The position numbers and the translations under genes are program-made. Source: an uncultured Tenacibaculum sp. (GTDB lineage: Bacteria > Bacteroidota > Bacteroidia > Flavobacteriales > Flavobacteriaceae). From it: a DNA stretch of 64,000 bases. Below the pieces are notes generated by a model, which was not told where the DNA came from, did no database searches, and was given only the letters and a program-made list of their open reading frames with translations. The DNA lies in NCBI RefSeq assembly GCF_947498805.1, contig NZ_CANMLT010000006.1:1-64000 (forward strand), in the 5' to 3' direction. Within the stretch, counting starts at the first letter, position 1. Each line of letters starts with the position of its first letter. Below, one piece after another: positions 43,826-51,618 of this stretch.

Positions 43826-44752
43826 ATGATAAAATGGGAAGGCGTAATGCCAGCTGTAACAACTAAGTTTACATCAGATGATACATTAGACTTAGCTATG
43901 TTTGAAGTAAACATTAAAGCACAACTAGATGCCGGGGTACATGGAATAATTTTAGGAGGAACTCTTGGTGAAGCTTCAACATTGTCAGATAATGAAAAAA
44001 GAACCCTAGTAAGAGAAGCTGTTCGTATTGTAGAGGGTAAAGTTCCTGTGATTATCAATATTGCAGAACAAACTACTAAAGGAGCTATTGAAGCTGCTCA
44101 AAAAGCAAAAGAAGATGGTGCTGCTGGACTAATGATGTTGCCTCCAATGCGCTATAAAGCAGACGCAAGAGAAACCGTAGAATTCTTTAAGCAAACAGCA
44201 AACTCTACAGACTTACCAATTATGGTATATAACAATCCTGTAGATTACGGAATTGAAGTAACACTTGACATGTTCGAAGACTTATTAAATTCTTGTCCAA
44301 ATATCCAAGCAGTAAAAGAATCTACTAGAGATTTATCAAACGTAACTCGAATTAAAAATCGTTTCGGAGATAGATTAGCAATTTTAAGCGGTGTAGACAC
44401 ACTAGCTTTAGAAAGTCTTTTTATGGGCGCTAACGGATGGGTAGCTGGATTGGTTTGTGCATTTCCAAGAGAAACTGTTGCCATTTATGAATTGCAAAAA
44501 GCGGGTAAAGCTAAGGAAGCATTAGAAATTTACCGTTGGTTTTTACCATTGCTAGAATTAGATATTAATGCTAAATTAGTACAAAACATTAAACTAGCAG
44601 AAGTAGCAACAGGTATAGGTACAGAAAATGTAAGAGCACCGCGTCTACCGCTCATAGGAGAAGAACGAAAAAAAGTTTTACAAATTATTGAAGAAGGAGT
44701 TAAAAACCGTCCTAAGTTACCAGATTATAAAAATCTAACATTGGTGGTATAA
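43826..44752 (+). CDS. DapA-family 1-pyrroline-4-hydroxy-2-carboxylate deaminase (predicted)
   Basis: A 308-residue TIM-barrel aldolase/lyase of the DHDPS family: GGTLGEASTLSDNE, Y135 in VYNNP, and Schiff-base K164 in QAVKES. In the D-hydroxyproline route the DapA-like enzyme converts Pyr4H2C to alpha-ketoglutarate semialdehyde. Neighbouring epimerase, oxidase and aldehyde dehydrogenase genes make that role much more probable than lysine synthesis. First gene of the operon. Confidence 0.85.
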   Translation: MIKWEGVMPAVTTKFTSDDTLDLAMFEVNIKAQLDAGVHGIILGGTLGEASTLSDNEKRTLVREAVRIVEGKVPVIINIAEQTTKGAIEAAQKAKEDGAAGLMMLPPMRYKADARETVEFFKQTANSTDLPIMVYNNPVDYGIEVTLDMFEDLLNSCPNIQAVKESTRDLSNVTRIKNRFGDRLAILSGVDTLALESLFMGANGWVAGLVCAFPRETVAIYELQKAGKAKEALEIYRWFLPLLELDINAKLVQNIKLAEVATGIGTENVRAPRLPLIGEERKKVLQIIEEGVKNRPKLPDYKNLTLVV

Positions 44753-44755
44753 ATT

Positions 44756-44784
44756 AAAGTAGAGATCTTATTCTCTACTTTTAG
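44756..44784 (+). terminator. Hairpin between the first two genes of the operon
   Basis: AAAGTAGAGA and TCTCTACTTT pair perfectly around TCTTAT, followed by TTAGTGTTTT. It may attenuate transcription or set mRNA stability, since genes on both sides belong to one pathway. Confidence 0.6.
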
Positions 44785-44819
44785 TGTTTTTAAATAAAGC
44801 TTCATTAAAACAAATTAAC

Positions 44820-46427
44820 ATGACAACAACGACCTCAACAATCACAGGTAAAAATTATATAGGAAATAAACTTTCATCAAACGGAACCAAAACGCATAAG
44901 ACTTTTAATCCTCAATTGAATCAAGAAAATGAAGCTGTGTTTTTTGAAGCAACTCAAGAAGAGGTTAACGAAGCTGTAAACTTAGCTCAAAATGCTTTTT
45001 TAGAGTATAGAGATTACTCTGGAACTCAAAAAGCAGCATTTTTAAACGCCATTGCAGATGGAATTTTAGACTTAGGTGATGAATTAATTCAGACGTACAT
45101 GTCTGAATCAGGGTTACCAGAAGGAAGAGCTATTGGAGAGCGAGGTAGAACTGTTTTTCAATTACGCATGTTTGCTGAATTAGTAGCAGCAGGATCATGG
45201 TCTAACGCAACAATTGATACTGAGGTTGCAGATAGACAACCTTTACCAAAGCCTGATTTAAGAAAAATAAATATTCCTTTAGGGCCTGTAGTTGTTTTTG
45301 GAGCTAGTAATTTTCCATTAGCATATTCAACAGCAGGTGGAGATACTGCAAGTGCACTTGCCGCTGGATGCCCTGTCATTGTAAAATCACACCCTATGCA
45401 TTTAGGAACTGGAGAGCTAATTGCTTCTGCAATTATTAAGGCAGCACAAGATACAGGAATGCCAAACGGTGTGTTTTCAAATGTAAACTCAACCGGAATT
45501 GAAGTGGGACAACAGTTGGTTACACATCCAAACGTAAAAGCTGTTGGTTTTACCGGAAGTATCAATGGAGGAAGAGCTCTATTCAATTTAGCTGCAAATC
45601 GTGAGGAGCCGATCCCAGTATTTGCAGAAATGGGAAGTATTAATCCTGTAATTATAACCCCTACTTCTATTTTAAATAGATCTGAGGCTATTGCTTCTAC
45701 TTATGCAGGTTCAATTACCTTAGGAACTGGACAGTTCTGTACAAACCCAGGGTTATTGTTGACTATTGAAAATGAACAACTAGATACTTTTATTAAGGAC
45801 TTAGGTGAAAAAACTACAGCAATTGCACCGCAATGCATGTTGCATCCAAATATTAAAAAAGGATATTTAAATAATAAAGCATCAGTTACCGCTCAAGAAG
45901 GAGTTAGTGTTGTTTCTGAGATAACAAATGACAATACCAATGCTAATTATGCTCCTACTCAAATAGCTACTATTTCTGGAGCTGATTTTATAAACAATCC
46001 TAAGACACATTTAGAAGTATTTGGTCCTTTTTCACTTATAGTAAGATGTAAAAACGAACAAGAACTTATACAGATAATCAACAAGTTAGAAGGTCAATTA
46101 ACAGGAACCATTATAGCGGAAGAATCTGATTATAAAAACTTATCTGGAATTGTTTCAGCGCTTCAAAACAGAGTTGGAAGAATTATCTTTAACGGAGTTC
46201 CTACTGGTGTAGAAGTTACTTCTGCAATGACACATGGAGGACCGTATCCTGCTTCTTCAGACAGTCGATTTTCTGCTGTTGGAATTAGTTCGATAGACCG
46301 TTGGGTAAGACCATTTAGTTATCAGGATTTCCCTAATGAATTATTACCTAAAGAACTAAAAAACAGCAATCCACTAAAAATTTTACGTTCAGTTAACGGT
46401 AATTTTACAAAAGAGGCAATAAAATAA
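44820..46427 (+). CDS. Alpha-ketoglutaric semialdehyde dehydrogenase (predicted)
   Basis: A 535-residue NAD(P)-dependent aldehyde dehydrogenase. Catalytic C307 lies in GTGQFCTNPGLLL, with the general-base Glu in AEMGSINPV and the substrate-side GASNFPLAYSTAGGDTASALAAGCPV. This wording matches 2,5-dioxopentanoate dehydrogenases, which finish hydroxyproline or pentose breakdown by giving alpha-ketoglutarate. ATG 44820 follows the usual AT-rich leader. Confidence 0.9.
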   Translation: MTTTTSTITGKNYIGNKLSSNGTKTHKTFNPQLNQENEAVFFEATQEEVNEAVNLAQNAFLEYRDYSGTQKAAFLNAIADGILDLGDELIQTYMSESGLPEGRAIGERGRTVFQLRMFAELVAAGSWSNATIDTEVADRQPLPKPDLRKINIPLGPVVVFGASNFPLAYSTAGGDTASALAAGCPVIVKSHPMHLGTGELIASAIIKAAQDTGMPNGVFSNVNSTGIEVGQQLVTHPNVKAVGFTGSINGGRALFNLAANREEPIPVFAEMGSINPVIITPTSILNRSEAIASTYAGSITLGTGQFCTNPGLLLTIENEQLDTFIKDLGEKTTAIAPQCMLHPNIKKGYLNNKASVTAQEGVSVVSEITNDNTNANYAPTQIATISGADFINNPKTHLEVFGPFSLIVRCKNEQELIQIINKLEGQLTGTIIAEESDYKNLSGIVSALQNRVGRIIFNGVPTGVEVTSAMTHGGPYPASSDSRFSAVGISSIDRWVRPFSYQDFPNELLPKELKNSNPLKILRSVNGNFTKEAIK

Positions 46428-46438
46428 TAAAAATTAAG

Positions 46439-46565
46439 AATTTCTTTAGACGTCCCTTCGGGTAAAACCATTACCTTTGCCGTCGTTAAAGAAATTGATA
46501 ACTAAGCCGGCTTAGCCTATCTAGAACAGTTAAATATGAAGGGATTTAACTCGGACAGAAGGCTA
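46439..46565 (+). ncRNA. Structured leader RNA before the epimerase gene (predicted)
   Basis: The 160-bp gap before the epimerase gene is rich in nested complementarity. Stem A: AATTTCTTTA..GACG (46439-46452) with CGTC..TAAAGAAATT (46481-46496). Palindrome TAAGCCGGCTTA (46503-46514). Stem B: TAGCC (46513) with GGCTA (46561), holding GTTAAAT / ATTTAAC (46529 / 46544). Too long for a simple terminator and without a T run. It could be a cis-regulatory RNA or a small independent RNA. No known class recognised. Confidence 0.45.
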
Positions 46566-46587
46566 CAGTTGGCAGTTCAATTTTAAC

Positions 46588-47595
46588 ATGAAAAAAACTT
46601 TTTTTTGCGTTGACGCGCATACCTGTGGAAATCCCGTTAGAGTGGTTGCAGGAGGAGGTCCTAACTTAGTAGGAAATAATATGAGCGAAAAGCGTCAACA
46701 TTTCTTAAAAGAATATGATTGGATTCGTAAAGGGTTAATGTTTGAACCTCGTGGTCATGATATGATGAGTGGTTCCATTTTATATCCACCTAGCGACCCA
46801 AATAATGATTTTGGAATTTTATTTATTGAAACTTCAGGTTGCCTTCCTATGTGTGGACATGGTACTATTGGTACGATTACTATTGCCATTGAAGAAGGAT
46901 TAATCACTCCTAAAATTCCGGGAAAAATTAAAATGGAAGCTCCTGCTGGGCTAGTTGAAATCGAATATCTACAAACAGATAAAAAAGTTAACTGGGTTCG
47001 CTTAACTAATGTAAAAAGCTACTTGGCAGCAGAAAACTTAACTATTGAATGTCCTGAACTTGGAGTAATAACTTTTGATGTAGCCTATGGCGGAAATTAT
47101 TATGCTATTGTAGATCCTCAGAAGAACTTTTCAGGAATCCAAGGTTTTACAGCTTCAAAAATTATTCAATATTCACAGGAAGTTCGAAAAAGAATTAATG
47201 AGAAATATCCAGACATGTTTGTGCATCCTGAAAACGATACGATTAGAGATGTTTCACATATGCTATGGACAGGTGATCCGTTAGACCCAACATCTTCAGG
47301 AAGAAATGCTGTTTTTTATGGAGACAAAGCCATTGATAGAAGTCCATGTGGAACAGGAACTTCTGCTCGAATAGCACAATTACATGCCAAAGGAAAATTA
47401 AAAAAAGGAGAAGAGTTTATTCATGAAAGTTTTATTGGCAGTAAGTTTATTGGCCGTATTGAAGAAGAAACTACTTTAGATGGTAAAACAGCCATTGTTC
47501 CAAGTATTCAAGGATGGGCAAAAGTATACGGATACAATAATATTATTATTGATGATGAAGATGACCCGTATGCTTACGGCTTTCAAGTTATTTAA
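46588..47595 (+). CDS. 4-hydroxyproline 2-epimerase (proline racemase family)
   Basis: Turns trans-4-hydroxy-L-proline into cis-4-hydroxy-D-proline. The 335-residue protein has both catalytic cysteines: C89 in LPMCGHGTIG and C254 in DRSPCGTGTSAR. Retention of both separates epimerases from the dehydratase branch, which has Thr at one site. Other genes of the route flank it; the oxidase gene starts 2 bp after its stop. Confidence 0.93.
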   Translation: MKKTFFCVDAHTCGNPVRVVAGGGPNLVGNNMSEKRQHFLKEYDWIRKGLMFEPRGHDMMSGSILYPPSDPNNDFGILFIETSGCLPMCGHGTIGTITIAIEEGLITPKIPGKIKMEAPAGLVEIEYLQTDKKVNWVRLTNVKSYLAAENLTIECPELGVITFDVAYGGNYYAIVDPQKNFSGIQGFTASKIIQYSQEVRKRINEKYPDMFVHPENDTIRDVSHMLWTGDPLDPTSSGRNAVFYGDKAIDRSPCGTGTSARIAQLHAKGKLKKGEEFIHESFIGSKFIGRIEEETTLDGKTAIVPSIQGWAKVYGYNNIIIDDEDDPYAYGFQVI

Positions 47596-47597
47596 TT

Positions 47598-48845
47598 ATG
47601 AGTAAAAATGTAATCATTGTAGGAGGTGGAATTATCGGAATGTGTTCTGCTTATTATTTGCAAAAAGAAGGACATCAAGTTACCCTCCTAGATCAATCAA
47701 ATTTTAGCAAAGGAGCCTCCTATGTTAATGCTGGGATTATTACTCCTAGTCATATTATTTCTTTAGCTGCTCCTGGAATGATTAACAAAGGAATTAAATG
47801 GATGTTTAGTTCTACTAGTCCGTTTTCAATTAAACCACGTGTTGATCTTGATTTTATAAAATGGTCTTGGCTTTTTAAAAAGGCTTCGACACAACAAAAA
47901 GTAGAAACATCAATTCCTATTATAAAAGACATTAATCTTTTCAGTAAAGAATTGTACGAAGAAATGCAAAATAGTAACGAATTTGACTTTTTTTACAAAG
48001 ACAAAGGCTTGCTAATGCACTATCAAACAGACAAAGCTGGAGAAGAAGAATGGAAAGTTGGACAACGTGCCATAAAAGAAGGACTAAAGGTTGAAAATTT
48101 AACCAAAGAAGAAGTTCAAAAGTTAGAACCGGAGGTAGATTTAAATATAAAAGGTGCGGTATATTATCATTCAGATGCGCATATGAGTCCGAATGAATTT
48201 ATGCAACAACTTAAATTATATTTAGAAAACAAGGGTGTTCAATTTATAGCCAATGAAGAAGTTATCGATTTTACCACTTCTAATAATACTATTAGCTCTA
48301 TAATTACCAAAAACCAACAAATTTCTGCTGATGAGTTTGTTATTGCTACAGGATCATGGACGCAAAAGCTATCCAAAAAACTAGGTGCAAAAATACCTTT
48401 ACAAGCTGGAAAAGGTTATAGAATTAATGTCACAAAAGAAACAGGAATAAAAATACCTGCCATTTTAATGGAAGCTAAAGTTGCAGTAACTCCAATGGAT
48501 GGGTATACTCGTTTTGCGGGAACTATGGAAATTGCAGGCATCAATGAAGATATTAACCTAAAACGAGTTCAAACGATCGCAAATGCTTCTAAAAACTACT
48601 ACAACGGTTTAACTATAGATAAAGAAGCCATTGAAAATACACAGTCAGGATTGCGTCCTTGTTCTCCAGATGGATTACCTTATATCGGAAAGTTATCGAA
48701 CCTTAAAAATGTTACTGTAGCAACCGGTCATGCTATGATGGGATGGAGTTTAGGACCTGCAACTGGTAAACTTGTTTCCGAAATAATTTCCAACAAAAAA
48801 ACAAGTTTGAACATACATCCTTTTAGCGTTGAAAGATATCACTAA
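47598..48845 (+). CDS. D-hydroxyproline oxidase/dehydrogenase (DadA-like, predicted)
   Basis: A 415-residue FAD-dependent enzyme of the D-amino-acid dehydrogenase group. N-terminal VGGGIIGMCSAYYLQKEGH (about 7-25) is the FAD dinucleotide-binding motif, and the C-terminal GLRPCSPDGLPYIGKL plus GHAMMGWSLGPATGKL segments are typical of DadA-like proteins. In this operon it should oxidise cis-4-hydroxy-D-proline to Pyr4H2C. It follows the epimerase gene with a 2-bp gap. Confidence 0.9.
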   Translation: MSKNVIIVGGGIIGMCSAYYLQKEGHQVTLLDQSNFSKGASYVNAGIITPSHIISLAAPGMINKGIKWMFSSTSPFSIKPRVDLDFIKWSWLFKKASTQQKVETSIPIIKDINLFSKELYEEMQNSNEFDFFYKDKGLLMHYQTDKAGEEEWKVGQRAIKEGLKVENLTKEEVQKLEPEVDLNIKGAVYYHSDAHMSPNEFMQQLKLYLENKGVQFIANEEVIDFTTSNNTISSIITKNQQISADEFVIATGSWTQKLSKKLGAKIPLQAGKGYRINVTKETGIKIPAILMEAKVAVTPMDGYTRFAGTMEIAGINEDINLKRVQTIANASKNYYNGLTIDKEAIENTQSGLRPCSPDGLPYIGKLSNLKNVTVATGHAMMGWSLGPATGKLVSEIISNKKTSLNIHPFSVERYH

Positions 48846-48887
48846 AAAAGCATAAACTTTATTATAGCTCATTTAAAACTAAAACAT

Positions 48888-48918
48888 AAAAACTCGAAGC
48901 AAAAGCTTCGAGTTTTTT
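48888..48918 (+). terminator. Terminator of the hydroxyproline operon
   Basis: AAAAACTCGAAGC and GCTTCGAGTTTTTT pair around AAAA. Clear Rho-independent signal. Confidence 0.92.
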
Positions 48919-48953
48919 AGTACTATAGTACTGGGGATTTAGGAAAGGGGGAG

Positions 48954-49433
48954 TTATTTTAGGCTTTCTATTGCGTTTTTTACATGCTCGAAATATTCCA
49001 TTTTATAATTAGCCAAATGAGACTGAAGCTTATAACATCTATTATCTTTTTTATAATAGAAGTAATAATATTTATATGTCTTCCCTTTTTCATTAGGCTT
49101 TGTTGTATATGAAACACCAAAAGCTCCATTTTTTAAAGTATACTTTACAATATCATCATGTTCTTCCAGGGCTTTTGCCAAAAAATCTACATCGTTCGGA
49201 AAATACGTTTCTTCTATTTCTCTACAAATCACTGCTCTCTTCTTTTTCCCAAAAAATATGGAGGCATTATCTTCTACAACTTTATTATAAGTATCATATA
49301 GCTTTGCTTCAGACTCATAAAGAGATATTTCTAAATTAGTCCTCGGAATTTTTCGAATCACTAATTTCTCTTCTTTACAAGAAACGGTAACAATGGATAA
49401 TAAAATAATTACTATTAAAAATTTAGTTTTCAT
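48954..49433 (-). CDS. Hypothetical lipoprotein, 159 aa
   Basis: Lipobox TVSC (C19). The rest is mixed alpha/beta with many Tyr and Lys (KGKTYKYYYFYYKKDNRCYKL). No family recognised. It follows the secreted 49471 protein and an arrestin-like gene on the same strand, with gaps of 37 and 13 bp, so they likely form an operon. Confidence 0.7.
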   Translation of the reverse strand: MKTKFLIVIILLSIVTVSCKEEKLVIRKIPRTNLEISLYESEAKLYDTYNKVVEDNASIFFGKKKRAVICREIEETYFPNDVDFLAKALEEHDDIVKYTLKNGAFGVSYTTKPNEKGKTYKYYYFYYKKDNRCYKLQSHLANYKMEYFEHVKNAIESLK

Positions 49434-49470
49434 AATTATATGTATCTATTTATAGACTTGTTTCAAATTG

Positions 49471-50796
49471 TTATTTTACTTTTTTACAACTCAGTGGTGC
49501 AGTGGCTCCAACGGTATGTTGTCTAAGGGAAGAAGCATAACGTCCTCCACCTTGATATTTTCTTATAAAACCAAAATTTCTATAACCACATCCTTCATCA
49601 CTCTTATACAAAAGGTCTCCCTCAATATATTTCCCTTCTATATTCCCATATCTATCTTTTAGAATAGTCCAATCTAAAGTGATTATAGCACGTCTAAAAT
49701 CTACATCAGACCAATTATTTTTGGAAGCCCATAACCTAACTTGCATTAACATCTCTCTTTCAATACTGGTATCCTTACGTACTGCAGTAGGCACTTTCTT
49801 ACTTTCTAAAGCTTTACTAGCTATAGTTTTAGACATAGCTAACAAAGATTCTGTACCCGAAGTTGCATCATAGTTAAAATATCCTGAAATAATTTCTTCT
49901 TTCTGTTCCATTTCTCCATCAGTTAATGAAACTCTTATTCGATGTTTTTTACTTTGTAAACGATTCCCCATACGCTTTAGTAAAAACACACTACCTTTTT
50001 TATCCATAACTGAAGATTCTACGGAAGCAGGAATAAATTGAAATATAACATAGTTTTTATCCAAATCGTCTTTATATAAAGACTTTACAGTACATTGATT
50101 TACTATTTCATTTTCTTTAGGCAATCTATCTTTGTCATTTTTATCAACACCAACGGTAATCCAATAATGTGTTTTTCCATAAGCATCATAAAAAGAATTT
50201 GTTAGTCTTTTAAAGTATCTGTTAGCATTAAAAGCACTTGGTAAATAAGCTACTGCCCAAACTTCTTCTCCTACTTTAAATGAATCTTTAATTAGCGTTT
50301 TATCTTCTTTACCCACTTCAGGCTTTTTAGAAAAGAACACTATCTTCCCTACATTTTCTTTATGAAAATCAGAAGTAGGATTTTTCAAAAAATATTTAGT
50401 GGCTTTTTTCTTTTTCTTGGTAAAGACATTACTTTTTATTCCTAACTTATTTTTAGCTTCACGCAAAGCTTTCTTCGAGGTAGCTAGCGCAATAGTAGCA
50501 TTAATCTGGTCATTTTTGTTAAGCTCTAGAAGCATCAAAGCTCCTTTTTCACTGGTTAAAACAAAATTACCTTTTGTCGATTCATAGCTTCCTTTATTTC
50601 TTAACAACGGATTAAAAATATAGTTGTAATTCCCTCTATGCGTTTGAAAGGTAGCTTTAATTGTATTATCATCTCTTAGAACAAGATCAATAGCACTAAT
50701 AGCTTGGTTCGAGGTGTAATATTTCCCTGTTTGATAGTTTTGAGCAATTATTTGTTGTGTAAATACAAATAATAGTATGTAAATAGTATTTTTCAT
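49471..50796 (-). CDS. Hypothetical secreted protein, 441 aa
   Basis: Signal peptide (about 1-18, ending QQIIAQ). An N-terminal beta-rich region (about 20-100) is followed by a Lys-rich linker (KKKKKATKYF, about 127-136) and a region containing FKVGEEVWAVAYLPSAF and the closing CGYRNFGFIRKYQGGGRYASSL. No family recognised. Middle of a three-gene minus-strand set. Confidence 0.7.
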   Translation of the reverse strand: MKNTIYILLFVFTQQIIAQNYQTGKYYTSNQAISAIDLVLRDDNTIKATFQTHRGNYNYIFNPLLRNKGSYESTKGNFVLTSEKGALMLLELNKNDQINATIALATSKKALREAKNKLGIKSNVFTKKKKKATKYFLKNPTSDFHKENVGKIVFFSKKPEVGKEDKTLIKDSFKVGEEVWAVAYLPSAFNANRYFKRLTNSFYDAYGKTHYWITVGVDKNDKDRLPKENEIVNQCTVKSLYKDDLDKNYVIFQFIPASVESSVMDKKGSVFLLKRMGNRLQSKKHRIRVSLTDGEMEQKEEIISGYFNYDATSGTESLLAMSKTIASKALESKKVPTAVRKDTSIEREMLMQVRLWASKNNWSDVDFRRAIITLDWTILKDRYGNIEGKYIEGDLLYKSDEGCGYRNFGFIRKYQGGGRYASSLRQHTVGATAPLSCKKVK

Positions 50797-50809
50797 TTTA
50801 TATTTTCAA

Positions 50810-51280
50810 TTAGACTAATCTTATTTCTTTTTTGTCAGATGGATCTAAAGCGGCACTTTTAACATCTACTTCCGCCTTAATGAAGTAAGCTGATTTTTCA
50901 TTATTAGCAAACTTGGCTAGACTTCCTATTTTCCCTAAGGTTCCACCCTGTTCTTTTAAGTTATCGGCGTTTGATTTTAAGAGTTCAAATGGCAGCTGAA
51001 AATCAAAAGATTTGTTTTCTCCTGTTTTTATAAAAAAACTAGTATTCATTGTAGTTTCTCCCAACTCAAAATCTCTTACCGTTTGATTGTCTCCTCTTCC
51101 TCTGGTAAATTCTTCTATAAAAACGAAACGTATATTTATAATCTCTTGATCACTTTTAGTGGTTAAAAGAACACTTCCTTCAACAAGTCCAGAGTTTCGA
51201 TCTACTTGACCTGGCACAGATAATTTTACCTTAACTCCACCTATTCCTAGTTTGTTTTTAATAATTTGTAATAACTTCAT
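50810..51280 (-). CDS. Arrestin-fold (Spo0M-like) protein, 156 aa
   Basis: A 156-residue protein with the opening of a Spo0M/arrestin-type domain: LLQIIKNKLGIGGVKVKLSVPGQ, then GLVEGSVLLTTKSDQEIINIRFVFIEEF and a FDFQLPFEL strand. Bacterial Spo0M-like proteins are of loosely known role, possibly linked to membrane or cytoskeletal events. Only part of the two-sandwich fold is present in length, so it may be a one-and-a-half domain form. First gene of its set. Confidence 0.65.
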   Translation of the reverse strand: MKLLQIIKNKLGIGGVKVKLSVPGQVDRNSGLVEGSVLLTTKSDQEIINIRFVFIEEFTRGRGDNQTVRDFELGETTMNTSFFIKTGENKSFDFQLPFELLKSNADNLKEQGGTLGKIGSLAKFANNEKSAYFIKAEVDVKSAALDPSDKKEIRLV

Positions 51281-51342
51281 ATAATTTTATTTTGACACAT
51301 ATTTTTGCAGGGTAAAAGTATTTTAAGTGAGGCTATTAGCTT

Positions 51343-51359
51343 TCACCCTTAAAGGGTGA
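51343..51359. promoter_or_regulatory. 17-bp palindrome, copy 1
   Basis: TCACCCTTAAAGGGTGA, perfect dyad with one central base. Shares TCRCCC-N5-GGGTGA with copies at 51556 and 55261. Candidate site for the LuxR-type regulator at 54494. Confidence 0.55.
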
Positions 51360-51368
51360 TTTTTATAA

Positions 51369-51397
51369 AAAAAGCCCACTATTTAAAGTGAGCTTTT
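51369..51397. terminator. Terminator-like hairpin
   Basis: AAAAGCCCACT and AGTGAGCTTTT pair with one mismatch around ATTTAA; A and T runs on either side. Lying between divergent genes, it has no obvious gene to end, which suggests a short transcript from the region. Confidence 0.5.
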
Positions 51398-51555
51398 CTA
51401 ATTGTAATACTTTACCCTTCAAAAAAGTACTACTAACAATCTTTAATCTTTTAAGTATAAATTTTCTTATTTTTCAATAATGAAATTACAAGATGAATAG
51501 TTTTCATCTTTATAAAATTAAGGTTCAAAACTACTTTGAAGAGCACAAACAGACT

Positions 51556-51572
51556 TCACCCCAAAAGGGTGA
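51556..51572. promoter_or_regulatory. 17-bp palindrome, copy 2
   Basis: TCACCCCAAAAGGGTGA; six-base arms match those of copy 1. It lies 47 bp before the start of the sensor kinase gene. Confidence 0.55.
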
Positions 51573-51618
51573 TTTTTCTATTCTTAAATTATAGATATTT
51601 GTAACTCAATCTAGATAC

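Larger units (their letters stand above)
51281..51618. promoter_or_regulatory. Structured regulatory region with two 17-bp palindromes
   Basis: No gene in 338 bp. It holds two copies of TCACCC-N5-GGGTGA (51343-51359 and 51556-51572), a hairpin AAGATGAA/TTCATCTT (51490-51510) and a nested fold from 51309 to 51419: outer arms AGGGTAAAAGTATT / AATACTTTACCCT, inner arms AGTGAGGCT / AGCCCACT, enclosing the first palindrome. The divergent genes on both sides may be controlled here. Confidence 0.6.

Noticed and set aside
43826..44752. Dihydrodipicolinate synthase for lysine synthesis
   Set aside because: Shares the fold and the Schiff-base Lys, but all neighbours belong to hydroxyproline breakdown.
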